Part shown: positions 22,723 through 32,456 of the stretch, piece by piece
Layout: each line of letters begins with the position of its first letter
How positions within the stretch are numbered: position 1 is the stretch's first letter
Origin: Rhizoclosmatium globosum
Lineage: Eukaryota > Chytridiomycota > Chytridiomycetes > Chytridiales > Chytriomycetaceae
DNA: 64,000 nt
Assembly: GCA_002104985.1 (NCBI GenBank)
Contig: MCGO01000055.1
Location: forward strand, 124,001-188,000
Direction of reading: 5' to 3'
Notes under the pieces: model-generated
Seen by the model: only the letters and a program-made list of their open reading frames with translations
Databases searched by the model: none
Told to the model about the DNA's origin: nothing
Made by a program: the position numbers and the translations under genes

Positions 22723-24115
22723 TCACGCGTTCTCCGGCTTGCGCAAAGCCTCTCTTAACTCCCCTGTTGCAATTCGTTCCTGAGCCCCAATAGAAACTCT
22801 CGCCATATCGTGCTCATATGCCTCACAGTCCTCATAATACTCTTCGTAACGACCCTCAGATATCCCCAATATATTTGCAATTGGATCCGCATAATCAAGC
22901 TTATTATACACACTTGCACCCAACTTCCCAAAAAGCTTGTTGGTGGTTGACCTGGGGCTTGTTTTCCCTGTTTTCTAATAAAATCAGTCAACTATTTTCA
23001 AACTCACTAATGAAAAGTTATATCATACCTTTCCTTCAGCCATATCCAAAACTGTATCCACAACATCCACATATTCGGAAGGACGGATTTTCGAAGCAGT
23101 CCAATCGGCATCAATGCTGGACGCTTCCATTTTCGAGGCGCGTTTGTTTTTACAGGTGCATTCATGGGTGCATTCATATCATTTACAGACCATGGCCCTC
23201 CTGGAGGTTCCGCAGCCGATGGAATGACAGTCATCGCTTTTGGAGGTGGTGGAATCTGAGAAATTACAGGCCTTGTGTTGATGGAGGAATATTGTAGAGT
23301 GACGCTGTTGATGGCGATTTTGGAATGGCTTCATTCAGCGAATGTGCTTTCTGGAGGGCGATTGAGGGCCGAAGAGCGCGTTTTGTTGTGGTTGTTTGCT
23401 TTTGATGGATTTCTTGGGGTGGTTGATGGAGAATGTGTTGGGAATTAGAGGTTGAGGATGTTGGGATGTGTGATCGTTGTAGCTAGAGATACTCGCGAGA
23501 CTAGCGATGCTCGAAGATGGCGGAATAGCGCGCTGTTGATGCATGGGGGCGTGTGGTTTTTGTTGGACAGTTTTGTTTGTGGGTGGAGGAGGAGCAAGTT
23601 TGTCAGCTTTTGAGAGGGAGCTGGCACAACTGATCGTGACGATGAAGCGGGGCTGCAGCATTTTTAGACCAAAACCATCTTCCGTTCGTGTTTCTCGTTG
23701 ATGTTGTTCCTCTCCTACAAGTGTGATCCGTCCGCCACGTCGTTCTTCCTCGGACATTCCAGGAACTGGAGGAACGATTACAACACGTTCTTTACTAATC
23801 TCAGACTCTGAATGAACTTGTATAGTAGCTCGACGCTCGTGTCGTGGATTTGGCGTTATCTCTTCAGTGTTATCATGGACAGGAATGATTGGATGACGAG
23901 GATAGTTTTGAAGGGGAAGTGTCGCAAGTCGAGGACTGAGAACCGAGATACTTGAGGAAGATCGTTCGTGACGATTCAATGGATATTCTTGATCAAATTG
24001 CTGGGCTTTGCGCTCCAATTCGGAGATGTTGATCATTTTTACGTTTATCAAACAAATAAATTATAACAGCTGTATAAAGAGAACCCCCAACTAAAACGAC
24101 TGCCATGAATGTCAT
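22723..24115 (-). CDS. Unrecognised single-pass membrane protein
   Basis: Reading on the minus strand from the ATG at 24115, the N-terminus is one hydrophobic span (MAVVLVGGSLYTAVIIYLF) followed by KRK, and then a long low-complexity region rich in Ser, Pro, Gln and basic residues (ISELERKAQQFDQEYPLN onward). A conserved-looking C-terminus includes SEYVDVVDTVLDMAEGK and, after a GTATGA intron near 22980-23030, GASVYNKLDYADPI, ILGISEGRYEEYYED and the final KPENA. The frame changes near 24040, 23345, 23270 and 23140; single-base errors explain these better than splicing. ILGISEGRYEEYY has a weak resemblance to the C-terminal motif of FAM177-like proteins, which I do not regard as enough for a name. 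Confidence 0.45.
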
Positions 24116-24660
24116 TAGTTCTCTTATTATCAAATATGTTCGCTAGGTGATTTATCGTGTGATTTTCCTGATGAGGCTTTGGTTCTTGTGACTCTGGCGC
24201 CACCTGCTCCACCTCTGATATCAACTCAAAATCACAACGTCTGGCGAATAAACCAGTGCTCGCAAATTCTAAAGCAGTGAATCTAAGATACGAAGAAAAA
24301 GAGACTTCTCAAAAGAACCATCAGAGGAGTTTGTGTCGTTTCAAGTCACCCATCACATTCTTTCCCGCATTGTCTCCACGTCAATAAAAACTGTTACATT
24401 ACGGCAACAGCGACTATTAGCTTGTGACTATTAGCTTGTGAACAAGAAGGGGAAAAAATGATTGGTGGCGCACAAGGATCACACCTCGTGATAGTGTCCA
24501 AAGTCAATTTGATTACGTTCTCACAAATTTTGGATCCACGCGACCTTCTCTGTCTGTCTCATAAGACCAAGTGATTCCACCGAGCAGCGCCACCAGGAAA
24601 TAGTATATAAGCAGCATGGTACCCATCCTCTCTCCACATCGGAACTCAACCAAAATAACA
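24116..24660 (+). promoter_or_regulatory. Divergent spacer and promoter of secreted gene 2
   Basis: This 545-base region separates the minus-strand membrane protein gene from secreted gene 2. It holds CGCCACC at 24198-24204 and again at 24588-24594. The second is followed after nine bases by TATATAAG (24604-24611), 50 bases from the ATG. A direct repeat (GACTATTAGCTTGTG twice) lies at about 24411-24440. Confidence 0.55.
24588..24611 (+). promoter_or_regulatory. CGCCACC box plus TATA box
   Basis: CGCCACC (24588-24594) and TATATAAG (24604-24611) have the same nine-base spacing as in front of secreted gene 1, while the surrounding sequence is different. Confidence 0.6.
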
Positions 24661-25726
24661 ATGCTTTTCTCTGTTCTCCTTACTGCTGCTACTCTCGTCG
24701 CTGCCACTAGACCCGCTGAGCCTCTCCCACACAGTGTCTCCTGGCACTTGAAGGATGGTGTCAAGAAGAACCAGGCATTGAACCTTGCCGCCACCTCAGC
24801 CCACTTGACCAACTACGGTGGTCCAGTCATTCCAAAGGGTAATTTCTAACTTACTTCACAATAATTTAAATAACAATATTCTATTACCAGTCGAGGTTCA
24901 CCCAATCTACTACGGTGCCGCTCAATACCAGTCCCAGACCAACGCCTTTTACGCTGGAGTAGTTAAGTCTGCTTGGTACGACGTTTTCACCCAGTACAAC
25001 GTTGCCCGTGGATCCGCTGTCGCAGGAATCTCCGTTGCCGCTGCCAAGTCTTCCTTGGATGACGTGAACGACATCCAGCCTTTCCTCATCAACTTGATCA
25101 AGGCCGGTACCATCAAGCCAACTGCCAACACTTACTACCCAATTCACTTTGCTCCAGGCATCAGCATTACCCAGGGTGGAGGTGCTTCTTGTTCCGTCTT
25201 CTGTGCTTACCACGGAACCATTGATATTTCCTCCCTTAACGTTGGTACCAAGTACCTCTTCTACGGAGTTATTCCAGACCAAGGTGGAGCTTGTGCCGGT
25301 GGATGTGGAAGCAACCCATCCCAAATCAACAACATGTTCTCTGTCGCGTCCCATGAGCTCGCTGAAGCTGTTACCGACGCTGCCGTTGGAGTTGCTACTG
25401 TTATTGGATCCCCACTTGCCTGGTACGATCAAACCAACGGAGAAAACGGAGACATCTGTAACGCTCAACAAGGAACCACCGTCGGTGCCGATGGAGTTAC
25501 TTACGTCGTTCAAAAGACTTGGTCTAACGCTGACAACGCGTGTGTTGCTGCTACTTCCTCTGGAACTGCTTGCACTCACAGCAAGTGTGTTACCGGTGTT
25601 GCTTTGAGATCTACCTGTGACGCCTGTGTTGCCAAGATTGTTGCTGCTGACAGCTACTGTGGATCCACTTCTTGGGACAGCACCTGTGTTAGCGAAGTCA
25701 AGTCCGTCTGTGGAATCACTTGTTAA
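24661..25726 (+). CDS. Secreted HELAEA-type protein 2
   Basis: Exons are 24661-24838 and 24891-25726, with the intron at the same place and phase as in genes 1 and 3. The signal peptide MLFSVLLTAATLVAA is followed by a core nearly identical to gene 1: VEVHPIYYG, CAYHGTIDISS, SHELAEAVTDAAVG and WYDQTNGENGDICN. The Thr-rich linker is absent; ATSSGTAC runs directly into the Cys-rich module CTHSKC...CDACV...WDSTC...CGITC. The reading frame is intact, so this copy gives the cleanest model for the family. The likely location is the cell wall or medium. Any enzyme activity is inference only. Confidence 0.78.
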
Positions 25727-26170
25727 AGTGTCAAAGTATTCTTTTTTGAAACCTTTTGTGGTAGAATTCTCTATGTTGTACAGTGTCCAGATTGATTAGA
25801 AATAAAGAAGAAGTAGTCTGGTCCTAATTTAATTGTTGTCATAAGAATAGCATTTATGATCTAGCCAACAGTTGATTTGGCCACAGATCGTTAGGTTCAT
25901 TCACAAGGTATGATCATTGTGCACCACCAATGTTTTTTTGCCTTCCTGTTCACAAGTAGTAGCGGTTGCCATAATGACAATAGTTTTATTGACAGAGAGA
26001 GAATGTAAGAAAGAATGTGATAGTGTCACTATAATCTAAAGCTCTATTTATACTCATGACCATTTAAAACGCGAAAGGTTCTAACTTCTCTAGAGTAGAT
26101 TTATTTCATTCAAGAAGTTAGACAATGATTGCACCTCGACAGCTTTATAGACTTTGCAAACCCTGTAAAT
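25727..26170. other. Spacer between convergent genes
   Basis: This AT-rich 444-base stretch lies between the stops of secreted gene 2 and the RCC1-family gene. It includes AATAAAG at about 25800, suitable as a polyadenylation signal for the plus-strand gene. I see no coding frame of note. Confidence 0.5.
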
Positions 26171-27700
26171 TTATTTGGAGGTTTTGTGGTCCCCTGGGCT
26201 ATTCTCCTCAGCTACACTAATCCCCGAATCCTCATTCAAATCCTGTGCAAAAAGAGCATGATCCCATCCACAAGCAACCAACGTGCCTCCACGCTCCACC
26301 AGAATATCCCCACCAAGCTTTGCCAAAATATTCTCAATATTACTCGCATTTAAGTGTTCAATTGAATCTGTTGGATGGTAGTGGATCGCGCCATCAGGCG
26401 CATATCTGATCAAGATTCCAAATTGATTGATTGAAATGTCTTGCACGTCTATAAGAAGGATATAAGGCTTGGATAGAGTAGTGGGCGCGGTTTCGGAAAT
26501 ATCTGGAACTGCGAATCCGTAGAGTTTCCCGTCATGGAGGAGGAGAGCTCCAAAGTCTGTTGGATTGAGAATGTGAGTTGAGGGGGAAATCGTCATCAGA
26601 GAGACAAAAATCACCTCGAAATAAGACAATGTCTTTGATATCAGCAGCGTTGAATCCAACGTCATTCAAAGAGATAGTGGCAGAAGGAGAGTATGGGTAA
26701 ATCTGTTCCACGTTTTGCATTTCATGAAAAGTTGGATACATGGGTTGCTCGTAATCCTTGATCCATTTTCCATATAATGTGACGGCACTAGATCCATCTT
26801 TGTAAGTTCCTGCCACAGCGATTGTGTTTGAGGATGTCGAGAAGGCTGAGATTGAATCGAATTTGAGAGCATCCGCCAAAAGCAATGGAGTAGTAGACTT
26901 GCGCAAGTGTCCCTCCGCATCTTGAAAGTAACCCCACACATACACTTCTTTTGTTGATGGTGAGTTTGCAGGAGCCGCCAATGCAACTGTCAAAGTCCCA
27001 GCCGCCTTCACATCCACCACAAAACGCTCCTTCTCGGGAAAGAAGGGAACAAGAATCGCGTTTGAGTCGTAGAGTTCGTCTGTGCGGCCCAGGCAACCAG
27101 CGCCCCACGTCCACAGCGTTCCTTCTTTAGTCAGCGCAGCCGAGTGGAAGTCCCCGCACACAACCTTGCGCATGTCCACATCGATTGCATCTGGTTTCAG
27201 CAGTTTCAGGCGCGAGGGCAGTTCCACGGCGTCCAGATCATCCGAGTCGTCTGATGTGAAGAAGGCCGCCGATCCCATCTTCTGGTCGGTCGTTGCGAAT
27301 CCGGCCTTGGATCCATCAATCGGCATTAGATTAGATTAGATTAGACGCCTGACACGACACGCACCTGGCCGTAGAAGTTGGAGCCCCAGCCATACAAAAC
27401 ACCGAGCCCGCCCTCGTCAACAACCGCCGCCGAGTGCTGAACTCCGACCGAAACAGATCGAATGCGCGCTCCGTCGAGAAACGAAATGCGCTTCGGCCGT
27501 GGCTGCGAATCGCCGTCGCCGTGGCCCAGTTTGCCGTCGCCGCCAACGCCAAACGAAAACACGAACTTGGTTGCCGGTCGGCCGTGGCTGTCGGGCGATA
27601 CCGGAACTGCCGCCGCGGGCTTGGAAGCTGCAACCGCCGCCTTGTTAAGCCCAAGTGTCCGCCGCATGAAGCTGAAGGCCAGCTTGTTCATCGCATTCAT
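26171..27700 (-). CDS. RCC1-repeat protein, probably mitochondrial
   Basis: The first exon (from 27700) starts with MNAMNKLAFSFMRRTLGLNK, a basic and hydrophobic leader typical of mitochondrial import. RCC1-type blades follow: VFSFGVGGDGKLGHGD, SVGVQHSAAVVD, YGWGSNFYGQ, CGDFHSAALT, WTWGAGCLGR and YVWGYF. Blade motifs become weaker towards the C-terminus (FGALLLHDGKLYGF, ILVERGGTLVACGWDHA). An intron (about 27364-27308) separates YGQ from AGFATTDQK and carries four tandem TCTAA units. A second intron lies near 26550-26615. The layout suggests a relative of mitochondrial RCC1L-type proteins that act in ribosome assembly or membrane organisation; nuclear RCC1 is less likely because the Ran-contact regions are not conserved. 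Confidence 0.65.
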
Positions 27701-28160
27701 CTTGTTCTTCAGATTAAAAAAAGATTAACAAAGAAAGTAAAAAAGTAAAAAATCCTGGACAATGTCAATGACATCTTATCGATACTATACCCTGGAATCA
27801 CTATCACTCAGGTTCTTGTTCCGTCTTCTGCCATTACTACGTGTACACGGAACTTTTGACGTCTCCTCTCTCAACGTCTGAAAGAAGTATCTCTTCTACG
27901 GTATCATGCCAAATCAAGAGGTGTGGAAGCAACCATCCCAAACAACAACCTGTTCTCCGTCGCGTCCACGAGCTCGCTGAAGCAAATAGCAATGAGACAC
28001 TTGTTAAGTAATATTGAAATGCTGCGAACTGGATTATTTGAGAACGATTGACTGTTTATTAAAACTGCGACGTCAGAATTTATTATAAAATACGCGTTCC
28101 AAATGGAAACGCAAGAACGAATCAACAGATAACCAAACGACGGCAAAAAAAGCAACTCTA
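27701..28160. other. Intergenic region with a gene relic
   Basis: The spacer between the divergently placed RCC1-family gene and the end of the carrier gene carries a decayed fragment of the secreted HELAEA family (27758-27985, listed separately). The rest is AT-rich without a gene. Confidence 0.6.
27758..27985 (+). pseudogene. Relic of a secreted HELAEA-type gene
   Basis: Nucleotide similarity to the three intact paralogues runs through the fragment. GACAATGTCAATGACATC corresponds to their DDVNDI region, CCTGGAATCACTATCACTCAG to APGI(S/D)ITQG, GTTCTTGTTCCGTCTTCTG to SCSVF, and TTCTCCGTCGCGTCCACGAG to the FSVASHE codons. Internal deletions have removed most of the first half and several short stretches. 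The signal peptide and both C-terminal modules are gone. Breaks are far more numerous than the one-base errors elsewhere in the window, so this copy is truly dead. It shows that a fifth member of the superfamily once stood between 26 and 28 kb. Confidence 0.8.
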
Positions 28161-29441
28161 TTATGCCTTTGCTGCCTCTCGCAGCTTCAAGAGTACCAGC
28201 AGAGAGACTGCCCCATTGTAAAGCTATTATCGAAAGAAAAGAATTAGTAACTATGTAGAAAAACTCAAAAAACGCCTCACCTCTTCCTTAAACGCAAAAG
28301 TGAATGCCGATGCCAACACACTCTGTACAAGCTTTGCTTCAATTCCCTTGTACAAACCCGCAACACCCTCCTGCTTAATAATCTTTCGCATTCCATCCAT
28401 CACGTTATTATACCTCTCCTTTGCATCATCACTCTGCTTCAACTGCATTCTGCTCTTGACAACAATGTACGGGTACGTGATACTCGTAGCACACAACTTG
28501 CTCACAGCTCCAAGCAAGAAAAAGTCAAACCCAGAGAGCGCAGCCCCACCACGACGCGTTTGGAGGATATCCTTGAGTCGCTCAAAGACAGTGTATTGGA
28601 TGATGGGGTTGATGACGAGGATAAGGGCGGGGATGATTCCCTTCCAGAAACCAGTGATTCCTTCCTCCTTGTAGATTTTCATGATTGTTTGGAGGGTCGT
28701 GAGGGGTTTTGTCTTTTTGGATACGTCTGAGGCGTCGAGGGAAGACTTTTTCACGGTTTGGCGGAGGTTCACGACCCAGATTGGGTTTGTGCTGGTGTGG
28801 ATTGGTGGGTGGTAAGGATATGGTTCAGAGTGGGAACAAACAGATGCGGAACACTTACATGAGAGAGGTGGCGGCACCAGCAATCGCACCCGCAGTCATA
28901 CTTTCAAGCGTAGAAATAGATCTTTCCACTTCTTGAGCCTGCTCGAACGCAGCCTTGACGTATTCGTACCAATAATAGTAGACACCTTGAGTGACAGCGA
29001 TACCAAACATGGCAGACTCAATACCACTAAGTCAAGCAACAATAAATCTGTTAGAACTACCTTCAACAGGGAAGGGAGGCCAGTGCGGATAAACTTCCAA
29101 ACACACCAATGACCCCCCATGTGTCAAAAGTAAAACTCACGCGTAGAGACCAGCAACACCTTCCTCTCTGATAATCTTGAGGAAGGTTTCCTTTTGCGCA
29201 TTGAAGGTTGAGATGAGGGCCTGGGACGCAGGGACGGAAGGTTTGGTCTTTGTTGGAGAAGAGGGTGTGGCTTTGTCAACTTGGGCTCTGGTGGAAGCTG
29301 TCACAAGTGGGTACGTCAAGGCCATGGAAACCATTCCTCCGCCGGCGCCTGTGTTGACGTGAAAGCTGTTAGGAGGTGCGAAATGGGTGGTGCAAGTTGG
29401 GTACCGGCGATGGCGTGGACAACTGAATCAGAGGCGGACAT
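28161..29441 (-). CDS. Mitochondrial-carrier-family protein, peroxisomal ANT1/PMP34 type
   Basis: Three carrier repeats can be followed on the minus strand from MSASDSVVHAIAG (29441). Repeat 1 holds SMALTYPLVTASTRAQV and IIREEGVAGLYAG, repeat 2 NPIWVVNLRQTV and IYKEEGITGFWKG, and repeat 3 TYPYIVVKSRMQL and IIKQEGVAGLYKG. The sequence NPIIQYTVFERLKDIL at the end of repeat 2 is the best mark of the peroxisomal adenine-nucleotide carriers (ANT1, PMP47, SLC25A17). The C-terminus ends KLREAAKA. Four introns split the gene (near 29338-29400, 29028-29140, 28795-28860 and 28224-28280). The expected role is ATP/AMP exchange for peroxisomal fatty-acid activation. The substrate is inferred from family only. 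Confidence 0.8.
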
Positions 29442-29702
29442 TTCTTTGTTTGGAGGTGTGTTTTTTGGTTTTGGGTGGAGCCTGAGAGCCACATGGCTTT
29501 CTAACCGTGAAAGAAGGCACGTGGGATTCCAGTCGACGCGTATTTGTAATCTAGCTGATAGCAGCTGTGAAGTGAATAGCGAGTCCTTTACATTATTGTG
29601 TGAAGAATGGGTGAATGGAATAGCCCAATAATAACCTATTAACCTTCATATGCATTCTTATTTGTTATCCCATAAACATAGTTATGCAAAAGATGTCACC
29701 AG

Positions 29703-30836
29703 TCACCAAAAGTAAAACAGAGTCTTGGGGCTGTATCGTTCCTTGATGTGGTCGGGAATTCGATGATCACTTAACAACAGTTTAACCACTTCTGCATGTG
29801 TTGAAGATTCTCCAGCTTTTTCTGAAGCAATACGAAGCGCGTAATAGTCATCAACAGTTGGATCCGCCCGTGGAGAGGAAAGAACAAGCGCAATGACACG
29901 AGCATGCCCGTTCTTTGCTGCCATCCGCAGCGCATGGTTATTATTAGCCGCTATATCAACGCGTCCATCGTCCATTAGTAGTTGAACCATTTCGACGTGA
30001 TTCCCTTCTGCAGCCGCCCAAAACGCGTTGCTATTGGCATCTGAAGGGTCAACACGATCATCTCTCAATAAGATGCGCACAATATCTGTCTTTCCAAACG
30101 CTGCAGCACTTCGAATAGCATTATTCTGGTCAGCTTGAGGACTGACACGTGGATCACTCAAAAGTAGCTGAACCACGTTAACGTAACCCAAAGGTGCAGC
30201 AATACGTAGAGCCAGGTCACTATCAGCAGCAGGATTTGTATTCGGTTGATCCAAGAGACGTTGGACGAGGGGTAGATTTCCAGTGGTACACGCCCATTGA
30301 AGAGAATCAGCCAACGCCACCGAATCTTGAGCCAGTCCATCATCGTCCTTGTTTGATAATAAAACTTCAATCACGTCCAAGTATCCGTGTTTGGAGGCCC
30401 ATCTACCCAAACGGCTATTCGAGACACCAGTAAGTAATTGAGACACCTGAAGAGCTTGAGAAGTGCGCACTACACAATGTTTGTACTTTTCGGCATTGTG
30501 TAGTCTTTGAGCAAATAGTTGCTCCAAAATAGCTGCCTTATAAACCAAAGGAAAGTAGTTGAAGTTCGTAAAGAGAACCGGGTGGTTGAACTGCAGCTTT
30601 ACGTGGAGTTGAGCAACAGGAAACGAATAGAGAATCTGGTTTCCAAAAAGGGCCTTTGAAGAGAGAGCGAGATTGTAGATGTCCAGGCCATCGTTGATTG
30701 CAAGATTGAGTATAATCAAGTCCAGAAGCTCCTGAGGAAGACTATAGAGGGACGCAGCACTGAGATCCCGGTCTTTGAGGTCAACAGACACAGCCGGAGA
30801 AAGAGCCTTGAAGAAGAGTTTCGCCGACGCCCACAT
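29703..30836 (-). CDS. F-box/ankyrin-repeat protein
   Basis: This intronless 377-residue protein begins MWASAKLFFKAL and has an F-box-like segment, SLPQELLDLIILNLAIN, near residues 32-50. About six ankyrin repeats fill the second half. They are typified by GNLPLVQRLLDQPNTNPA, GYVNVVQLLLSDPRVSP and GKTDIVRILLRDDRVDPS. The combination fits a substrate adaptor for an SCF ubiquitin ligase, in which the ankyrin part binds the target. Such genes tend to form large families in zoosporic fungi. The frame is intact. Confidence 0.75.
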   Translation of the reverse strand: MWASAKLFFKALSPAVSVDLKDRDLSAASLYSLPQELLDLIILNLAINDGLDIYNLALSSKALFGNQILYSFPVAQLHVKLQFNHPVLFTNFNYFPLVYKAAILEQLFAQRLHNAEKYKHCVVRTSQALQVSQLLTGVSNSRLGRWASKHGYLDVIEVLLSNKDDDGLAQDSVALADSLQWACTTGNLPLVQRLLDQPNTNPAADSDLALRIAAPLGYVNVVQLLLSDPRVSPQADQNNAIRSAAAFGKTDIVRILLRDDRVDPSDANSNAFWAAAEGNHVEMVQLLMDDGRVDIAANNNHALRMAAKNGHARVIALVLSSPRADPTVDDYYALRIASEKAGESSTHAEVVKLLLSDHRIPDHIKERYSPKTLFYFW

Positions 30837-30906
30837 TCTTTTCTTATTTTTTATTTAGTTATTTAATGAAGGAGAGAGAGAGAAAGGCAATCAAACCCAA
30901 ACACAA
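30837..30906. promoter_or_regulatory. Compact divergent promoter
   Basis: Only 70 bases separate the start codons of the F-box/ankyrin gene (minus) and APN1 (plus). The stretch is AT-rich (TTATTTTTTATTTAGTTATT), followed by a GAGA-rich run, and must serve both genes unless one uses upstream coding sequence. Confidence 0.5.
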
Positions 30907-32255
30907 ATGCCACCACGAAAGCGCAAGGCCTCCAAAGACAGCGACTCAGACGACTCAGGCGACTCGGCCTTTGAAAACTCCGAAGCCAAGGCCAAACCAT
31001 CACAAACAAAGACAAAGGCAAAGGCAACGGCAAAGGCGGCTCCAAGAAAGAAACGCGCAGCTGCCTCGGATTCAAAACCAACAACTGATTCAAATGATGC
31101 CAAAACTGAATCAACAGAAACAGACTCGAAGGACCCGGTCACTACAACTACAACTTCAACTGCCACTGCCACTGCCACTGCCACTGCCAAACAGAAGAAG
31201 TCGCCCGCAAAGAAACCACCTTCAACCAGAAACCCGGCCCTCGTAACGGACTCCGCAAACGACGCCCCAACTGACTTCCGCCGCCGTGCCGAAGCTACAA
31301 ACAAATGGATTGGCGTGCACGCATCAGCCGCTGGTGGTGCTGCGAATGCTGTCCACTACGCTCTCAAGGTCGGTGCTGAGTCCTTTGCCCTCTTCCTGGG
31401 CTCACAGCGTCAATGGGAGCGTCCTCCTCTAACTGAAGAGGCTGTGGCTACCTTCAAGAAGACTGCTGAAGAAGCGTCATTCAACAAGGCTCATATTCTG
31501 CCACACGGCTCCTACCTCATTAACCTTGGAAATCCTGATGCAGAACGCCGTAAAAAGAGTTTGGAAGCGTTTGTTGAAGATGTCAGGTATGGGTTTATCA
31601 TTGCTTGGTATTCTCATCAACCTGCAACTAATCTTCTGTCTCATACATCAATCTTGACAGTCGATGCAATAGACTCGGTATTGAGCTCTACAACTTCCAT
31701 CCTGGCTCCACTGTCGGTGAATGCACTCCGGAGGAATCCATCAAACTTATTGCCCAAGCCATGAATGAGACTATCGCGCGTGTACCTAACGTGATTCTGG
31801 TTGTAGAAAACATGGCTGGTCAGGGAAACGTTATTGGCGGGAAATTCCAGCAACTGCGTGACATTATTGATTTGATTGACGACAAATCCCGTGTTGGTAT
31901 CTGTCTGGACACGTGCCATGCATTTGCTGCTGGTTATGATATTCGAACTGCGGAAAAGTTTGATGCAGTCATGAAGGAGTTTGATCAAGTTGTTGGTCTG
32001 CAGTACCTCAAAGCCATGCACATTAACGACTCCATGACGGATTTCAAAAGCGGTAAAGATAGACATGATCATATTGGGAAGGGGAAAATTGGAATTGAGG
32101 CTTTCCGATTCATCATGAACGATGATCGGTTCAATGGGATGCCATTGATTCTTGAGACTCCAGAGGATCCAAAAAATGAAATTGCTCTCTACAGAAAGGA
32201 GGTTGCCATGTTGTATTCGTTGGTGGATACCAAGGAAGGAGATCCTGTGGATTGA
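30907..32255 (+). CDS. APN1: AP endonuclease, endonuclease IV family
   Basis: APN1 cuts abasic sites and removes blocked 3' ends in base excision repair. A basic, Ser/Lys/Ala-rich N-terminal tail of about 115 residues, with a (ACTGCC)n microsatellite near 31158-31190, probably includes nuclear targeting. The TIM barrel starts at WIGVHASAAGG. Metal ligands are visible in HASAAGG, ILPHGSYL, VVENMAGQG, LDTCHAFAAGYD, MHINDS, DRHDHIGKG and LETPED. Exon 1 ends at 31586; a GTATGG...TTGACAG intron (31587-31660) joins DVS to RCNRLGIELYNFHPG in exon 2 (31661-32255). All residues expected of an active enzyme are present and the frame is clean. Confidence 0.93.
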
Positions 32256-32456
32256 ATCCACTGCCGCTTCCACTTCTTTATTTGTGCGCACTTTAAGGGA
32301 TAACGGATTATATATGGACATTTCTTAAATATTGTGTTATTTATCTCTGTTTAATTAGTTTTAAGCTTTTAATTAAAAATCGGAATGGAACACATTAGGC
32401 AGTTCATTCAGGAGACCAAAGATCGTTTGAGTGAGTGATAGTCAGGATAAAATCCC

